From Streptococcus oralis subsp. dentisani (GTDB taxonomy: Bacteria; Bacillota; Bacilli; Lactobacillales; Streptococcaceae), in contig NZ_CP034442.1 of NCBI RefSeq assembly GCF_007475365.1, positions 1,240,001 through 1,304,000 on the forward strand: 64,000 bases of DNA, given 5' to 3'. Below, in pieces: positions 36,705 to 44,661 of the stretch. The position numbers and the translations under genes were made by a program. The notes under the pieces were generated by a model. That model was given only the letters and a program-made list of their open reading frames with translations, did not search any database and had not been told where the DNA came from. The number at the start of each line of letters is the position of its first letter. Positions within the stretch are counted from its first letter, which is position 1.

Positions 36705-37951
36705 CTAGTCCCATCGCTTCCTAACAAACTCGCTCGTACTTCCGAGATAAAGTAGAGTGACCCCGTCACGAAAAGCAAGTCCTGATCATTGGCCTTTTCT
36801 TCAAATTCGCTGATGAAATCGCCATAGGAAGGAATCAAATCGTAACCCGCCACATCCTTCTCATCCAAAGAACCTTGGTAGTCAAAACCTGTCACCTTAA
36901 GTTCCACCTGAGGCAACTGCTCAGATAGATAACCTAACATCCCTTGATAATCTTTGCGTTTAAGGGCACCAAAAAGGATACGGACTTGATAGCCTTGTTG
37001 GATTTTCTCTTGAATAAACTCGACCAAACGGGTTAAGGCTGGAAGATTGTGAGCCCCATCTAGGTAGATTTGCGGGCGAATCCGTTCCAATCGACCTGCC
37101 CAATGGGTCTCTTGCAAGGCCTGTCTCACAAGCTGTTCATCGACTTTTTCCTCTCTTGACGCCATAAACAGAAGAAAGGTTTCTAAAGCCAGGGTAGCAT
37201 TTTCTTGCTGATAAGCACCTTCCAAACCGATTTCGAGCTGTGAAAGGCTTGCTAGCTTACTTGAAAAATCCCCCGCATTCAAGATGAAGTCTCGTCCAGC
37301 TTGATAAAGTTCAACAGCTAACTCTCTTGCTCTTTTTTGACAGACAAGCTCAGCTTCTGGAGCAAGCTTGGCAATAACCGCCTGCTTGCCAGCCTTGAAA
37401 ATACCAGCTTTCTGCTCGGCTATTTCCTCCAGACTATCGCCCAAGGTCTCCTGATGATCTAGCCCAATGGAAGTAATAACTGCAATTTCTCCTGTTACGA
37501 CATTAGTGGTATCAAGCAAACCACCAATCCCCACTTCTAGCAGGACTAGATCCACTCCCTGCTCTTTAAAGTAAAGCAAGGCAATCAAGGTCAACAACTC
37601 AAAGAAAGACAATTGATCATGTGTTTCTAAGAGAGTTTTCTCCATCTCCTTGACTTGGTTAGCTATACGGACAAAGTCTTCCTCTGCGATTGGTTGCCCA
37701 TTGATACAGATTCGATCATGGATACTGATGATATGAGGAGAGGTAAAAGTACCAACTTTTTTACCATGAGTTGCAAACAACTCCCTCATAAAGGCAATAG
37801 TTGACCCTTTACCGTTAGTCCCTGTTACGTGGATAATAGGATAGGCCCTCTCTGGATTCCCCAGCAAATCCACTGCTCGCTGCATTCTTCCAAGTCCAGA
37901 TCTAAAGTTTAAACCAATCCGACTATGAAGCCATTCTTCTACTTCAAACAT
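36701..37951 (-). CDS. folC: Folylpolyglutamate/dihydrofolate synthase
   Basis: 416 aa from ATG 37951 (MFEVEEWLHSRIGL), preceded by GGAG; the longer frame adds residues not in the family. The ATP loop HVTGTNGKGSTIAF lies near residue 45, with DGAHNLPAL near 300. It adds glutamate to folates, and may also form dihydrofolate from dihydropteroate. It is preceded by a hairpin-rich spacer that also terminates the ireB operon. Confidence 0.95.
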   Translation of the reverse strand: MFEVEEWLHSRIGLNFRSGLGRMQRAVDLLGNPERAYPIIHVTGTNGKGSTIAFMRELFATHGKKVGTFTSPHIISIHDRICINGQPIAEEDFVRIANQVKEMEKTLLETHDQLSFFELLTLIALLYFKEQGVDLVLLEVGIGGLLDTTNVVTGEIAVITSIGLDHQETLGDSLEEIAEQKAGIFKAGKQAVIAKLAPEAELVCQKRARELAVELYQAGRDFILNAGDFSSKLASLSQLEIGLEGAYQQENATLALETFLLFMASREEKVDEQLVRQALQETHWAGRLERIRPQIYLDGAHNLPALTRLVEFIQEKIQQGYQVRILFGALKRKDYQGMLGYLSEQLPQVELKVTGFDYQGSLDEKDVAGYDLIPSYGDFISEFEEKANDQDLLFVTGSLYFISEVRASLLGSDGTS

Positions 37952-38006
37952 GCATATCTCCTTAACAAAAGTACATTCCACTACCACAACAAAGTATAAT
38001 TACAAG

Positions 38007-38040
38007 TAAAAAGCGAGGTCGGGACAAAAATCCCGACCTC
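38007..38040 (-). terminator. Terminator of the ireB-ruvX-DUF1292 operon
   Basis: GAGGTCGGGA (38015-38024) / TCCCGACCTC (38031-38040), a 10-bp perfect stem, then GCTTTTT on the minus strand. Confidence 0.9.
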
Positions 38041-38083
38041 TTACCTGGTTAGCTAATCACTAGCTACTATGAATTTTAGCGCA

Positions 38084-38259
38084 GGGCTAAAAACGTCCAC
38101 TGGACTTACTTACGGTCTTTATTTTTAGCGTAAGGGTAAAAATATTCCCCAGACTTACCAGTTCTCTCTTAGTTAAAGGAACTGGGGTAAAAATATCCCC
38201 CGGACGTTCCAACTCTTCTAATTTTCAGGAGTTGGGCTGATACAGTCTCCCAGACTTAC
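38084..38259. repeat. Four tandem hairpin units between DUF1292 and folC
   Basis: Units at 38084-38109, 38130-38158, 38178-38210 and 38228-38259 share GGG-TAAAAATAT-CCCC-GAC cores. Outer arms differ but pair within units: GTAAG/CTTAC in unit 2, GGAAC/GTTCC in unit 3. They make up the 3' UTR of the DUF1292 gene. No coding frame is visible. Confidence 0.65.
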
Positions 38260-38274
38260 TTACAATCTTTATTT

Positions 38275-38580
38275 TTACTCCTCCATAAAGCTGTTGAAGA
38301 CTTCTTCGATCATGTTCCATTCGTCTTCTGAGTCTTCTGGGATTGGTTGCAATTCGCCTTCTGTTCCGTCTTCATTTTCGATGAATGAGTAAGCTTGGAT
38401 TTCAACTTCACCATTTTCATCTTCTTCTGCATTAACTGGCACTAGAAGAACATAGTTCTTGCCAAATTCTTCTTTCCCGTCGATGGTCAAAAGAATTTCA
38501 AACAAGGTTTCATTTCCTTGCTCATCTACTAGTGTAATCAATTCACGTTCTTCGTGGTCATGGTTGTGATCGTGTGACAT
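38275..38580 (-). CDS. DUF1292 family protein (YrzB-like)
   Basis: 101 aa, highly acidic, with a His-rich start ([15 protein letters not shown]) that could bind metal. The family is widespread in Firmicutes and always follows ruvX. Function is unknown. It is the last gene of a three-gene operon, 15 bp after ruvX. Confidence 0.9.
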   Translation of the reverse strand: MSHDHNHDHEERELITLVDEQGNETLFEILLTIDGKEEFGKNYVLLVPVNAEEDENGEVEIQAYSFIENEDGTEGELQPIPEDSEDEWNMIEEVFNSFMEE

Positions 38581-38595
38581 AGTTTCTCCTCTGTC

Positions 38596-39015
38596 TTAAA
38601 ATTTTCTATCTAAATAATTTTGCAAAATCAGCTGAGCAGCCAATTTATCAATGACTTTTTTTCGCTTGTTGCGACTGATGTCAGCCTGCTCAATCAACAT
38701 ACGCTCAGCTGCGACTGTCGTCAAGCGCTCATCTTGATACTCTACTGGCAAACTAAAAAGTTCCTCTAGTTTTGCTCCGTAGGCTTGACTAGCTTCTACT
38801 CGCGGACCGCTGGTATTGTTCATGTTTTTAGGCAGACCTACTACAAAACGTTCCACCTTATAGCTGTCAACCAATTCCTTGATACGGTCAAAACCAAACT
38901 GGCCCTGATCCTCATTAATCTGGACGATTTCAAGTCCCTGAGCGGTGAAGCCCAGTGGATCGCTAATGGCCACGCCTACCGTTTTTGAACCGACGTCCAA
39001 TCCCATAATTCTCAT
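38596..39015 (-). CDS. ruvX: Putative Holliday junction resolvase / pre-16S rRNA nuclease
   Basis: 139 aa, YqgF family. An RNase H-like fold begins [17 protein letters not shown] with the catalytic Asp at residue 6; VGLPKNMN and QDERLTT motifs follow. In E. coli the family member YqgF matures the 16S 5' end. It starts 3 bp after the ireB stop. Confidence 0.95.
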   Translation of the reverse strand: MRIMGLDVGSKTVGVAISDPLGFTAQGLEIVQINEDQGQFGFDRIKELVDSYKVERFVVGLPKNMNNTSGPRVEASQAYGAKLEELFSLPVEYQDERLTTVAAERMLIEQADISRNKRKKVIDKLAAQLILQNYLDRKF

Positions 39016-39018
39016 AGA

Positions 39019-39285
39019 TTATAGATCGACTCCTTGTCCTTTAAGGTAATAGCGTACCAATTCTTCAACAATTTCATCACGCTCATACTTACGGATTTGA
39101 TTTCGTGCATTATTGTAACGAGGAACGTAGGCAGGGTCTCCACTCAATACATAACCGACGATTTGATTTATCGGATTATAACCCTTTTCATTCAGAGAAG
39201 CATAGACATCTGTCAACGTTTCACTGATTTCCTTCTTGTTGGAATCATCCAATTTAAAACGTACAGTTTCTTCAGTAAATCCCAT
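39019..39285 (-). CDS. ireB: IreB family regulatory phosphoprotein
   Basis: 88 aa, UPF0297 (DUF965). It starts [12 protein letters not shown], with Thr residues near the N-terminus corresponding to those phosphorylated by the kinase IreK in Enterococcus. It is the first gene of the operon. A TATAAT (minus, 39316-39321) lies upstream. Confidence 0.92.
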   Translation of the reverse strand: MGFTEETVRFKLDDSNKKEISETLTDVYASLNEKGYNPINQIVGYVLSGDPAYVPRYNNARNQIRKYERDEIVEELVRYYLKGQGVDL

Positions 39286-39372
39286 TCTAACACCCTCTTT
39301 CCTTAGAATAGTACTATTATAGCATATTTCCTTACGTTCTACAATTAAGTCAATCCATTTATTTGGATTTTC

Positions 39373-39942
39373 TTACTGTTCTGTCGCACCATTTGCCACT
39401 CTGTCTGCGATATATTGGCTTGGTTCATTTTTCAAAAGAGTCTCTAAGCCAAGATTTTTCAAATAATCTGTCTGTGACGCCTTTTTGACATCCAAGACTT
39501 GTAAATCATAGGTCGTTGTGGTCTGGATTTCAGTCTCACTGAGCAGTTTGGTTTCAAGTGTAAAACCTGCCAATTTGCGCGCTTCCTGAAGCATTTCATC
39601 CTTTTCTTCTGCTTCTAAAAGAGCTTTTTGAGTTTCTTCAAGACCGTGGTCAGCGATAAAGGATTTCAATTCCTCACTTAAGGGCCGTATCTGCCGAATA
39701 ACCAATTTTAGAAATTGTTTCCCTTTATAGGTAATGGTTTGCGTTTGCTTGACGCCATCTCCTGACTCGGGGAAAATCAAAGTCTTGGTCACAACCGTAT
39801 TCTTTTCCGCATTTTCCAAAATGGGCAGAGTAGACTGGAGTGTTTCGGATTCATGTTTTGAACTGGATGTCGTTTCCTTCTTTTGGCTACATCCTGCAAG
39901 TAGCAGGAGGAGAGTAGCTGCGCCAATTACTATCTTTTTCAT
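39373..39942 (-). CDS. YehR/DUF1307-type lipoprotein
   Basis: 189 aa. The signal peptide MKKIVIGAATLLLLLAGC ends with lipobox LLAGC. The mature domain has TQTITYKGKQFLKLVIRQ, as in DUF1307 lipoproteins. It is exported and membrane anchored; function is unknown. It is oriented with, and 63 bp after, the Spx-type gene. Confidence 0.85.
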   Translation of the reverse strand: MKKIVIGAATLLLLLAGCSQKKETTSSSKHESETLQSTLPILENAEKNTVVTKTLIFPESGDGVKQTQTITYKGKQFLKLVIRQIRPLSEELKSFIADHGLEETQKALLEAEEKDEMLQEARKLAGFTLETKLLSETEIQTTTTYDLQVLDVKKASQTDYLKNLGLETLLKNEPSQYIADRVANGATEQ

Positions 39943-40005
39943 AATTCCTCACATGATTTTTTGATAAAAAATGAACAAGGCTAGGAGATACCCCAGCCTC
40001 GATGT

Positions 40006-40404
40006 TTATAGAGCTGCACGCAAACGTGCTTCTGCATTTTCTACATTACGGACAGAGCGTGGTAAAAAGGCACGGATATCATCTTCTTTGTAACCGACCT
40101 GCAAACGCTTCTCGTCAACTAGAATAGGACTTTTTAAGATCCGTGGCGTTTCCATGATTAAGTTGAGTACTTCATTCACACTCAAATCTTCGATGTCAAC
40201 TCCTAAAGCTTTCGCATAGCGGTTTTTTGATGATACAATGCTGGCAATTCCATTATCTGTCTTTGTCAGAATATCAAGTAGTTCTTCTCTCGTAATCCCT
40301 TCTTTACCAAGGTTTTGTTCTTTATAACTTAACTGGTGTGCGTTGAGCCAAGTCTTCGCTTTCTTACAGCTTGTGCAACTGGAGACGGTATAAATCTTAA
40401 TCAT
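40006..40404 (-). CDS. spxA2: Spx/ArsC family transcriptional regulator
   Basis: 132 aa. Thioredoxin-like fold with redox switch CTSC at residues 10-13. The KALGVDIEDLSVNEVL and RILKSPILVDEKRLQVGY segments are typical of Spx. Spx proteins bind the alpha C-terminal domain of RNA polymerase in oxidative and envelope stress and are turned over by ClpXP. Streptococci have two; assignment to SpxA2 is by neighbourhood memory. An extended -10 (TGGTATAAT, minus, 40446-40454) lies upstream. Confidence 0.75.
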   Translation of the reverse strand: MIKIYTVSSCTSCKKAKTWLNAHQLSYKEQNLGKEGITREELLDILTKTDNGIASIVSSKNRYAKALGVDIEDLSVNEVLNLIMETPRILKSPILVDEKRLQVGYKEDDIRAFLPRSVRNVENAEARLRAAL

Positions 40405-40538
40405 GTGCCTACCCCTTTCGCTACATGTTACTATCAGTTTAATCTATTATACCATAAAAAACATCCGACTTGCGACCTATTTTTAAAAAAATTTAACTTT
40501 TTTCGCTATTTTCGTACTTTTTTCTTGACAAAATCAAT

Positions 40539-43199
40539 TTATAGCCAACTTTTAAATTTTTTGATGTACATTCGTTTCACAACTGTAACACTGATCATAT
40601 AGAGAACGATTATCAATAGCAAAAAAAGGAAATAAATTGGTTTCAAAGGGATTAAATGAAGGAGGCCAGCGATTGAAGAATAGGGAAGGAAGGTCACAAA
40701 ACTGGCTGCTAGCAAGGTTGTTCCAAGAACAAACCATGATGGACGACTTTGTAAGAAAGGAAGCTTTGCTGAACGAAGCATATGGATAACCATGGTTTGG
40801 GACCACATGGATTCAATGAACCAACCTGTCTGGAACAAGATGATAAAGTCCGTTGCCGACTCTGCTCCGTGGACATAGGCTTGACCTGTCGCCATTGGAA
40901 CAATGACAAAATAGAGCAAGATAAAGGTCAAAATATCAAAGGCAGAAGAAATCGGACCCATCCAAATCATAAAGCGAGTAATAGACTTGGCTTCCCACTT
41001 ATGAGGATGTTTTAAAAAGTCTTCATCTACATTATCAAATGGCAAGGCAATGCAAGAAAGATCGTAGACTAGGTTTAACACAATCAAGTGAATCGGAGCC
41101 ATAGGAAGGAAAGGCAAAAAGATACCAGACACTAAAAGAGAGAAAATGTTCCCGAAATTAGAGCTGACCGTCATCTTGATGTATTTGGTCATGTTGGCAT
41201 AGACCTTGCGTCCTTCAACCAAACCTTTTTCAAGCACCATCAAATCTTTATCTAGCAAAATGACATCAGCTGTCTCTTTGGCAATATCTACTGCTGTATC
41301 AACAGAAATCCCCACATCTGCTACTTTCATAGAAGGGGCATCATTGATCCCATCTCCCATATAGCCGACACAATGTCCATTAGATTTGATTTGTAAAATA
41401 ATTCGTGCTTTTTGATCTGGAGAGAGTTTGGCAAAGACAGTCACCTTCTCAACTGCTTGGGTCAACTCTTCGTCCGTCATGGCATCAATATCAGAACCCA
41501 GCAAGATTTGATCAACGTCTAAACCAACTTTTTCACATACCGCTTGTGTTACCTTCTCATTGTCCCCCGTCAAGATTTTCGTTTGAACACCATGCTCCAG
41601 CAAAGCTTGGATAGCAGGGGCTGCAGATGGTTTTGGTGGATCTAGAAAGGCAAGATATCCTGTTAGAATCATCTCCTTTTCATCTTCAACGGAGTAAGCA
41701 AAACCTTCTTTTAGGCCTGTTTTATAGGCGACTCCCAAGACTCGCAAGCCCTGTTGATTGAGTTGGTCTACTTCTTTTAAGATTTCCACTCGGATATCAT
41801 CCGTCAGAGGGCTAATCTGACCTTGATATTCCACATGGGTTGAAATCGCAAGCATTTCCTCTAGGGCACCCTTGGTTACCAAACTAACAACTTCGTTTTC
41901 ATCCTTGACGATAACACTCATCCGTCTGCGTTCAAAATCAAAGGGCAATTCATCTATTTTTTGGAAGCTAGTATCCAAATTTTGTAGAATAGCGTGTTCT
42001 TTAGCTTCTTTTTCAGTTCTACTGATAATGGCACGGTCCATCAAGTTTTTCAAACCGGTTTGAAAATAGGAATTGAGATAGGCACGTCTCAACACAGACA
42101 AATCCAAATCTCCATGTATATCCAAAGGATATTCAAGGACAATTTCGTCTTGGGTAAGGGTTCCGGTTTTATCCGTGCATAGGATATCAATAGCACCTAG
42201 ATCTTGTATGGCATTGAGTTTTTTGATGACGACTTTTTCCTTGGCCATGATAATGGAGCCTTTTGCTAAACTTGCCGTGATAATCATGGGAAGCATCTCA
42301 GGTGTAAGCCCGACTCCTACGCTCAAAGCAAATACGCCAGCTTCTAACCAATCTCCATCTGTCAAGCCATTGGAGAGAAAGACGATGGGAACCATGACTA
42401 ACATCAAACGGATTAAGAGCCAAGAGATACTGTTCATCTCCCGCTCAAAAGAGGTCGGTTCGTCATAGGTATTGAGGGTTTGCTCGATTTCTCCCATCAT
42501 GGTGTCATCACCGACCGCTAGAACCAAAGCCTTGGCACTTCCTGATATCACATTGGTTCCCATAAAGGCGAGCGCTTCTGCTTCTAGCAGACTATCAAAG
42601 TTTGACTGACTCATTTTTGACAAGGCCAGTTTTTCAACCGAGTCACTTTCACCTGTCAAGCCAGACTGTTGAACAAAGAAATCGCGTGATTCAATTAAAA
42701 TGAGGTCTGCCGGAATCATATCCCCAGCACTCAATTTGACTATATCTCCAACGACCAAATCTTCAATTGCAACCTCTAAACTCTGGCCCTCGCGAATAAC
42801 CGTAGCTGTGTTCACAATCATTTTTGAAAGATTGGTCGCAGCTTTATCGCTCCGTAATTCTTGAACAAAGCGTATGCCACCAGATATTAAAACGAGAACG
42901 ACGATGATGATAGAGGTTGTCGGATCCTCTTGTCCAGGCTTCGCCAACCAGACATTGGTCACCATGGAAATCATTGCAATGACCAGCAGGATGATTGTAA
43001 ATGGATTGATAATAGATTCGTAAATCTTTTTGAGGATACTGTCTTCTTGACCCTTGGTGATGGTGTTTTCACCATATAGGTTACGATTTTCCTCCACCTG
43101 CTCCTCAGTCAAGCCTGTTAGACTTGTCTTGTAAAAAGATAGAGTTTCTTTTAGAGGTGTGTGAATAGCTGCTGCTAATCTTTCTTTTGTAGTTTTCAT
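40539..43199 (-). CDS. mgtA: Magnesium-translocating P-type ATPase
   Basis: 886 aa, P3B ATPase. LTGESDSVE (actuator), CTDKTGTLT (phosphorylated Asp), GDGINDAPS (hinge), and about ten membrane helices are present. The C-terminal block with HLIVLNLVYDLSCIALPFDNVD is typical of MgtA/MgtB. It imports Mg2+ at the membrane using ATP. It is monocistronic behind a 380-nt leader with an M-box, terminator, leader peptide and alternative hairpins. ATAGGAG supplies the ribosome binding site. Confidence 0.96.
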   Translation of the reverse strand: MKTTKERLAAAIHTPLKETLSFYKTSLTGLTEEQVEENRNLYGENTITKGQEDSILKKIYESIINPFTIILLVIAMISMVTNVWLAKPGQEDPTTSIIIVVLVLISGGIRFVQELRSDKAATNLSKMIVNTATVIREGQSLEVAIEDLVVGDIVKLSAGDMIPADLILIESRDFFVQQSGLTGESDSVEKLALSKMSQSNFDSLLEAEALAFMGTNVISGSAKALVLAVGDDTMMGEIEQTLNTYDEPTSFEREMNSISWLLIRLMLVMVPIVFLSNGLTDGDWLEAGVFALSVGVGLTPEMLPMIITASLAKGSIIMAKEKVVIKKLNAIQDLGAIDILCTDKTGTLTQDEIVLEYPLDIHGDLDLSVLRRAYLNSYFQTGLKNLMDRAIISRTEKEAKEHAILQNLDTSFQKIDELPFDFERRRMSVIVKDENEVVSLVTKGALEEMLAISTHVEYQGQISPLTDDIRVEILKEVDQLNQQGLRVLGVAYKTGLKEGFAYSVEDEKEMILTGYLAFLDPPKPSAAPAIQALLEHGVQTKILTGDNEKVTQAVCEKVGLDVDQILLGSDIDAMTDEELTQAVEKVTVFAKLSPDQKARIILQIKSNGHCVGYMGDGINDAPSMKVADVGISVDTAVDIAKETADVILLDKDLMVLEKGLVEGRKVYANMTKYIKMTVSSNFGNIFSLLVSGIFLPFLPMAPIHLIVLNLVYDLSCIALPFDNVDEDFLKHPHKWEAKSITRFMIWMGPISSAFDILTFILLYFVIVPMATGQAYVHGAESATDFIILFQTGWFIESMWSQTMVIHMLRSAKLPFLQSRPSWFVLGTTLLAASFVTFLPYSSIAGLLHLIPLKPIYFLFLLLIIVLYMISVTVVKRMYIKKFKSWL

Positions 43200-43203
43200 T
43201 GGT

Positions 43204-43320
43204 TTCTCCTATCTGTATGAATAATGTGTTTCATACACAGAGACCAATCACTTTATAAGGGCAAAACGACACAAATCAGCGATTGGCTGTGTATGTGCGG
43301 TTCTGGGTGATCGTCAATTT
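43204..43320 (-). promoter_or_regulatory. Mutually exclusive hairpins ahead of mgtA
   Basis: Reading the RNA: CAUACACAG then CCAAUCGCU (inside the leader codons) pair with AGUGAUUGG then CUGUGUAUG, giving 18 bp with a 3-nt bulge (P1). UGUAUGAA of the 3' arm can instead pair with UUCAUACA (P2, 8 bp), ending four bases before the mgtA AGGAG. P1 and P2 cannot coexist. No U-tract follows P2, so control of translation or processing is more likely than intrinsic termination. Confidence 0.65.
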
Positions 43321-43324
43321 GCAT
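43253..43324 (-). CDS. mgtA leader peptide, 23 aa
   Basis: ATG at 43324 behind GGAAAGGAG, then MQIDDHPEPHIHSQSLICVV and LPL-stop (UAA at 43253-43255). Residues 4-9 (DDHPEP) combine acidic residues and prolines near the N-terminus. That composition is known to destabilise ribosomes at low Mg2+ in E. coli and is found in enterobacterial MgtL. Codons 10-18 form the 5' arm of hairpin P1. It lies after the M-box terminator and 54 bp before mgtA. It is not homologous to MgtL by sequence; the parallel is architectural. Confidence 0.7.
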   Translation of the reverse strand: MQIDDHPEPHIHSQSLICVVLPL

Positions 43325-43353
43325 CGTCTGTCTCCTTTCCTTGTTCTAAAACA

Positions 43354-43384
43354 GTAGAAAATCCCACCATAAAATGGCAGGATT
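43354..43384 (-). terminator. M-box terminator hairpin
   Basis: AATCCTGCCA-tttt-ATGGTGGGATT (43360-43384), followed by TTTCTAC. This is the expression platform of the riboswitch. Confidence 0.75.
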
Positions 43385-43404
43385 AAAAAACTCATTATCT
43401 GTTT

Positions 43405-43551
43405 TTTCGTTCAAGCTTTAACTCCATAGGGCAATGAAATGAGCTTAGTCTTGGCCTTCGCGACCAGGACTGTTGACCAACGAGTAGTGTCTCCACTGCT
43501 TTGCGGTAGTCATCCGTATCCCTATGGTAGTCTCACCTACCGTTTTCGTCT
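43405..43551 (-). promoter_or_regulatory. M-box (ykoK) magnesium riboswitch
   Basis: The RNA contains conserved M-box blocks: GGUAGGUGAGACUACC, AGGGAUACGGAUGACUACC, GUCAACAGU, and GCCCUAUGGAGUUAAAGCUU. It sits between the mgtA promoter and a terminator. M-boxes fold with Mg2+ and shut off downstream Mg2+ transport genes. Confidence 0.9.
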
Positions 43552-43554
43552 ATC

Positions 43555-43583
43555 AGTATAAACCTTTAAAATATAAAAGTCAA
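43555..43583 (-). promoter_or_regulatory. mgtA promoter
   Basis: TTGACT (43578-43583), 17 bp, TATACT (43555-43560), immediately upstream of the M-box. The -35 lies 17 bp beyond the pepP-type stop codon. Confidence 0.85.
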
Positions 43584-43599
43584 CGATTTATCTCATTTT

Positions 43600-44661
43600 T
43601 TAGATAACAATCAATTCTTTCGGAGCAAGGGTCAATAATTCACATCCGTTATCTGTAATCAGGATATCATCTTCAATACGAACCCCGTATTTGCCTTCGA
43701 TATAGATACCAGGCTCATCTGTCAAGGTCATGCCTGCCTTAATCGTATCAGTTGATGTTTGGCTAAAGTAAGGTTCTTCGTGGATATCCAGTCCGATACC
43801 GTGTCCGATACCGTGGGTAAAGTAGTCGCCATAACCCGCTTCTACGATAATATCACGAGGAATTTTGTCAAAGTCGCGGAAACCTAGACCTGCCTTGGCT
43901 TGGTCAATCAGAGCTTGGTTGGCTTTCAAAACTGTGTTGTAGATTTCTGCTTGCTCGTCACTGACATGACCTAGATAAATGGTCCGTGTCATATCACTCA
44001 CATAGTGGTCGTAGAGACAACCGAAGTCCATGGTAATGGCTTCGCCAAGCTCTACTGGCTTATGCATAGGATGAGCGTGGGGTTTGGAAGAGTTGATACC
44101 ACTCGCTAAAATGGTATCAAAAGACAAGCCGGCCGCTCCTAGCTCACGCATGCGGAAATCAAGGAAGTTGGCAATCTCAATCTCTGTCTTTCCTGGTTTG
44201 ATAAAGTCAAGTGCATCGCGGAAAGCTTGGTCTGAGATGGAACAAGCCTTGCGAATAGTCGCAATCTCTTTCTCATCCTTAATCATTCGAAGACCTTCAA
44301 CAAACTGAGTCTGCGGAAGCAAATCAATCCCTGTAAAAGCTGCCTGCATACGGTGGTAATAAGAGACCGAAATCTCGTCCTCAAAACCGATGCGAGACAA
44401 GCCCATATCCTTGACAATTCCTGCAATGACAGCCAACTCATCGCGGTCAGCCACAATCTCAAAACCTGTCACTTCTTGCTTGGCCGCAATGATATAGCGA
44501 GAGTCTGTCACCAAAACCTGACGGTTACGGCTGATGAAGACTGTTCCGTTTGAGCCCCAAAAACCGGTCAAATAATAGACGTTTTTAAGGTTATTGATGA
44601 TGATACCATCTAGTTCTTTTTCTTGCATTTTAGCTAGAAATGCTTGTACACGTTTATTCAT
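43600..44661 (-). CDS. pepP: Xaa-Pro aminopeptidase, M24B family
   Basis: 353 aa. The creatinase N-terminal domain covers about residues 1-125. The catalytic domain has the metal ligands in [21 protein letters not shown] (two Asp), [10 protein letters not shown] (His), [10 protein letters not shown] (Glu) and VRIEDDI (Glu). It removes N-terminal residues before proline. Its start overlaps the uvrA 3' end by 8 bp, so it is translationally linked. Confidence 0.93.
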   Translation of the reverse strand: MNKRVQAFLAKMQEKELDGIIINNLKNVYYLTGFWGSNGTVFISRNRQVLVTDSRYIIAAKQEVTGFEIVADRDELAVIAGIVKDMGLSRIGFEDEISVSYYHRMQAAFTGIDLLPQTQFVEGLRMIKDEKEIATIRKACSISDQAFRDALDFIKPGKTEIEIANFLDFRMRELGAAGLSFDTILASGINSSKPHAHPMHKPVELGEAITMDFGCLYDHYVSDMTRTIYLGHVSDEQAEIYNTVLKANQALIDQAKAGLGFRDFDKIPRDIIVEAGYGDYFTHGIGHGIGLDIHEEPYFSQTSTDTIKAGMTLTDEPGIYIEGKYGVRIEDDILITDNGCELLTLAPKELIVI

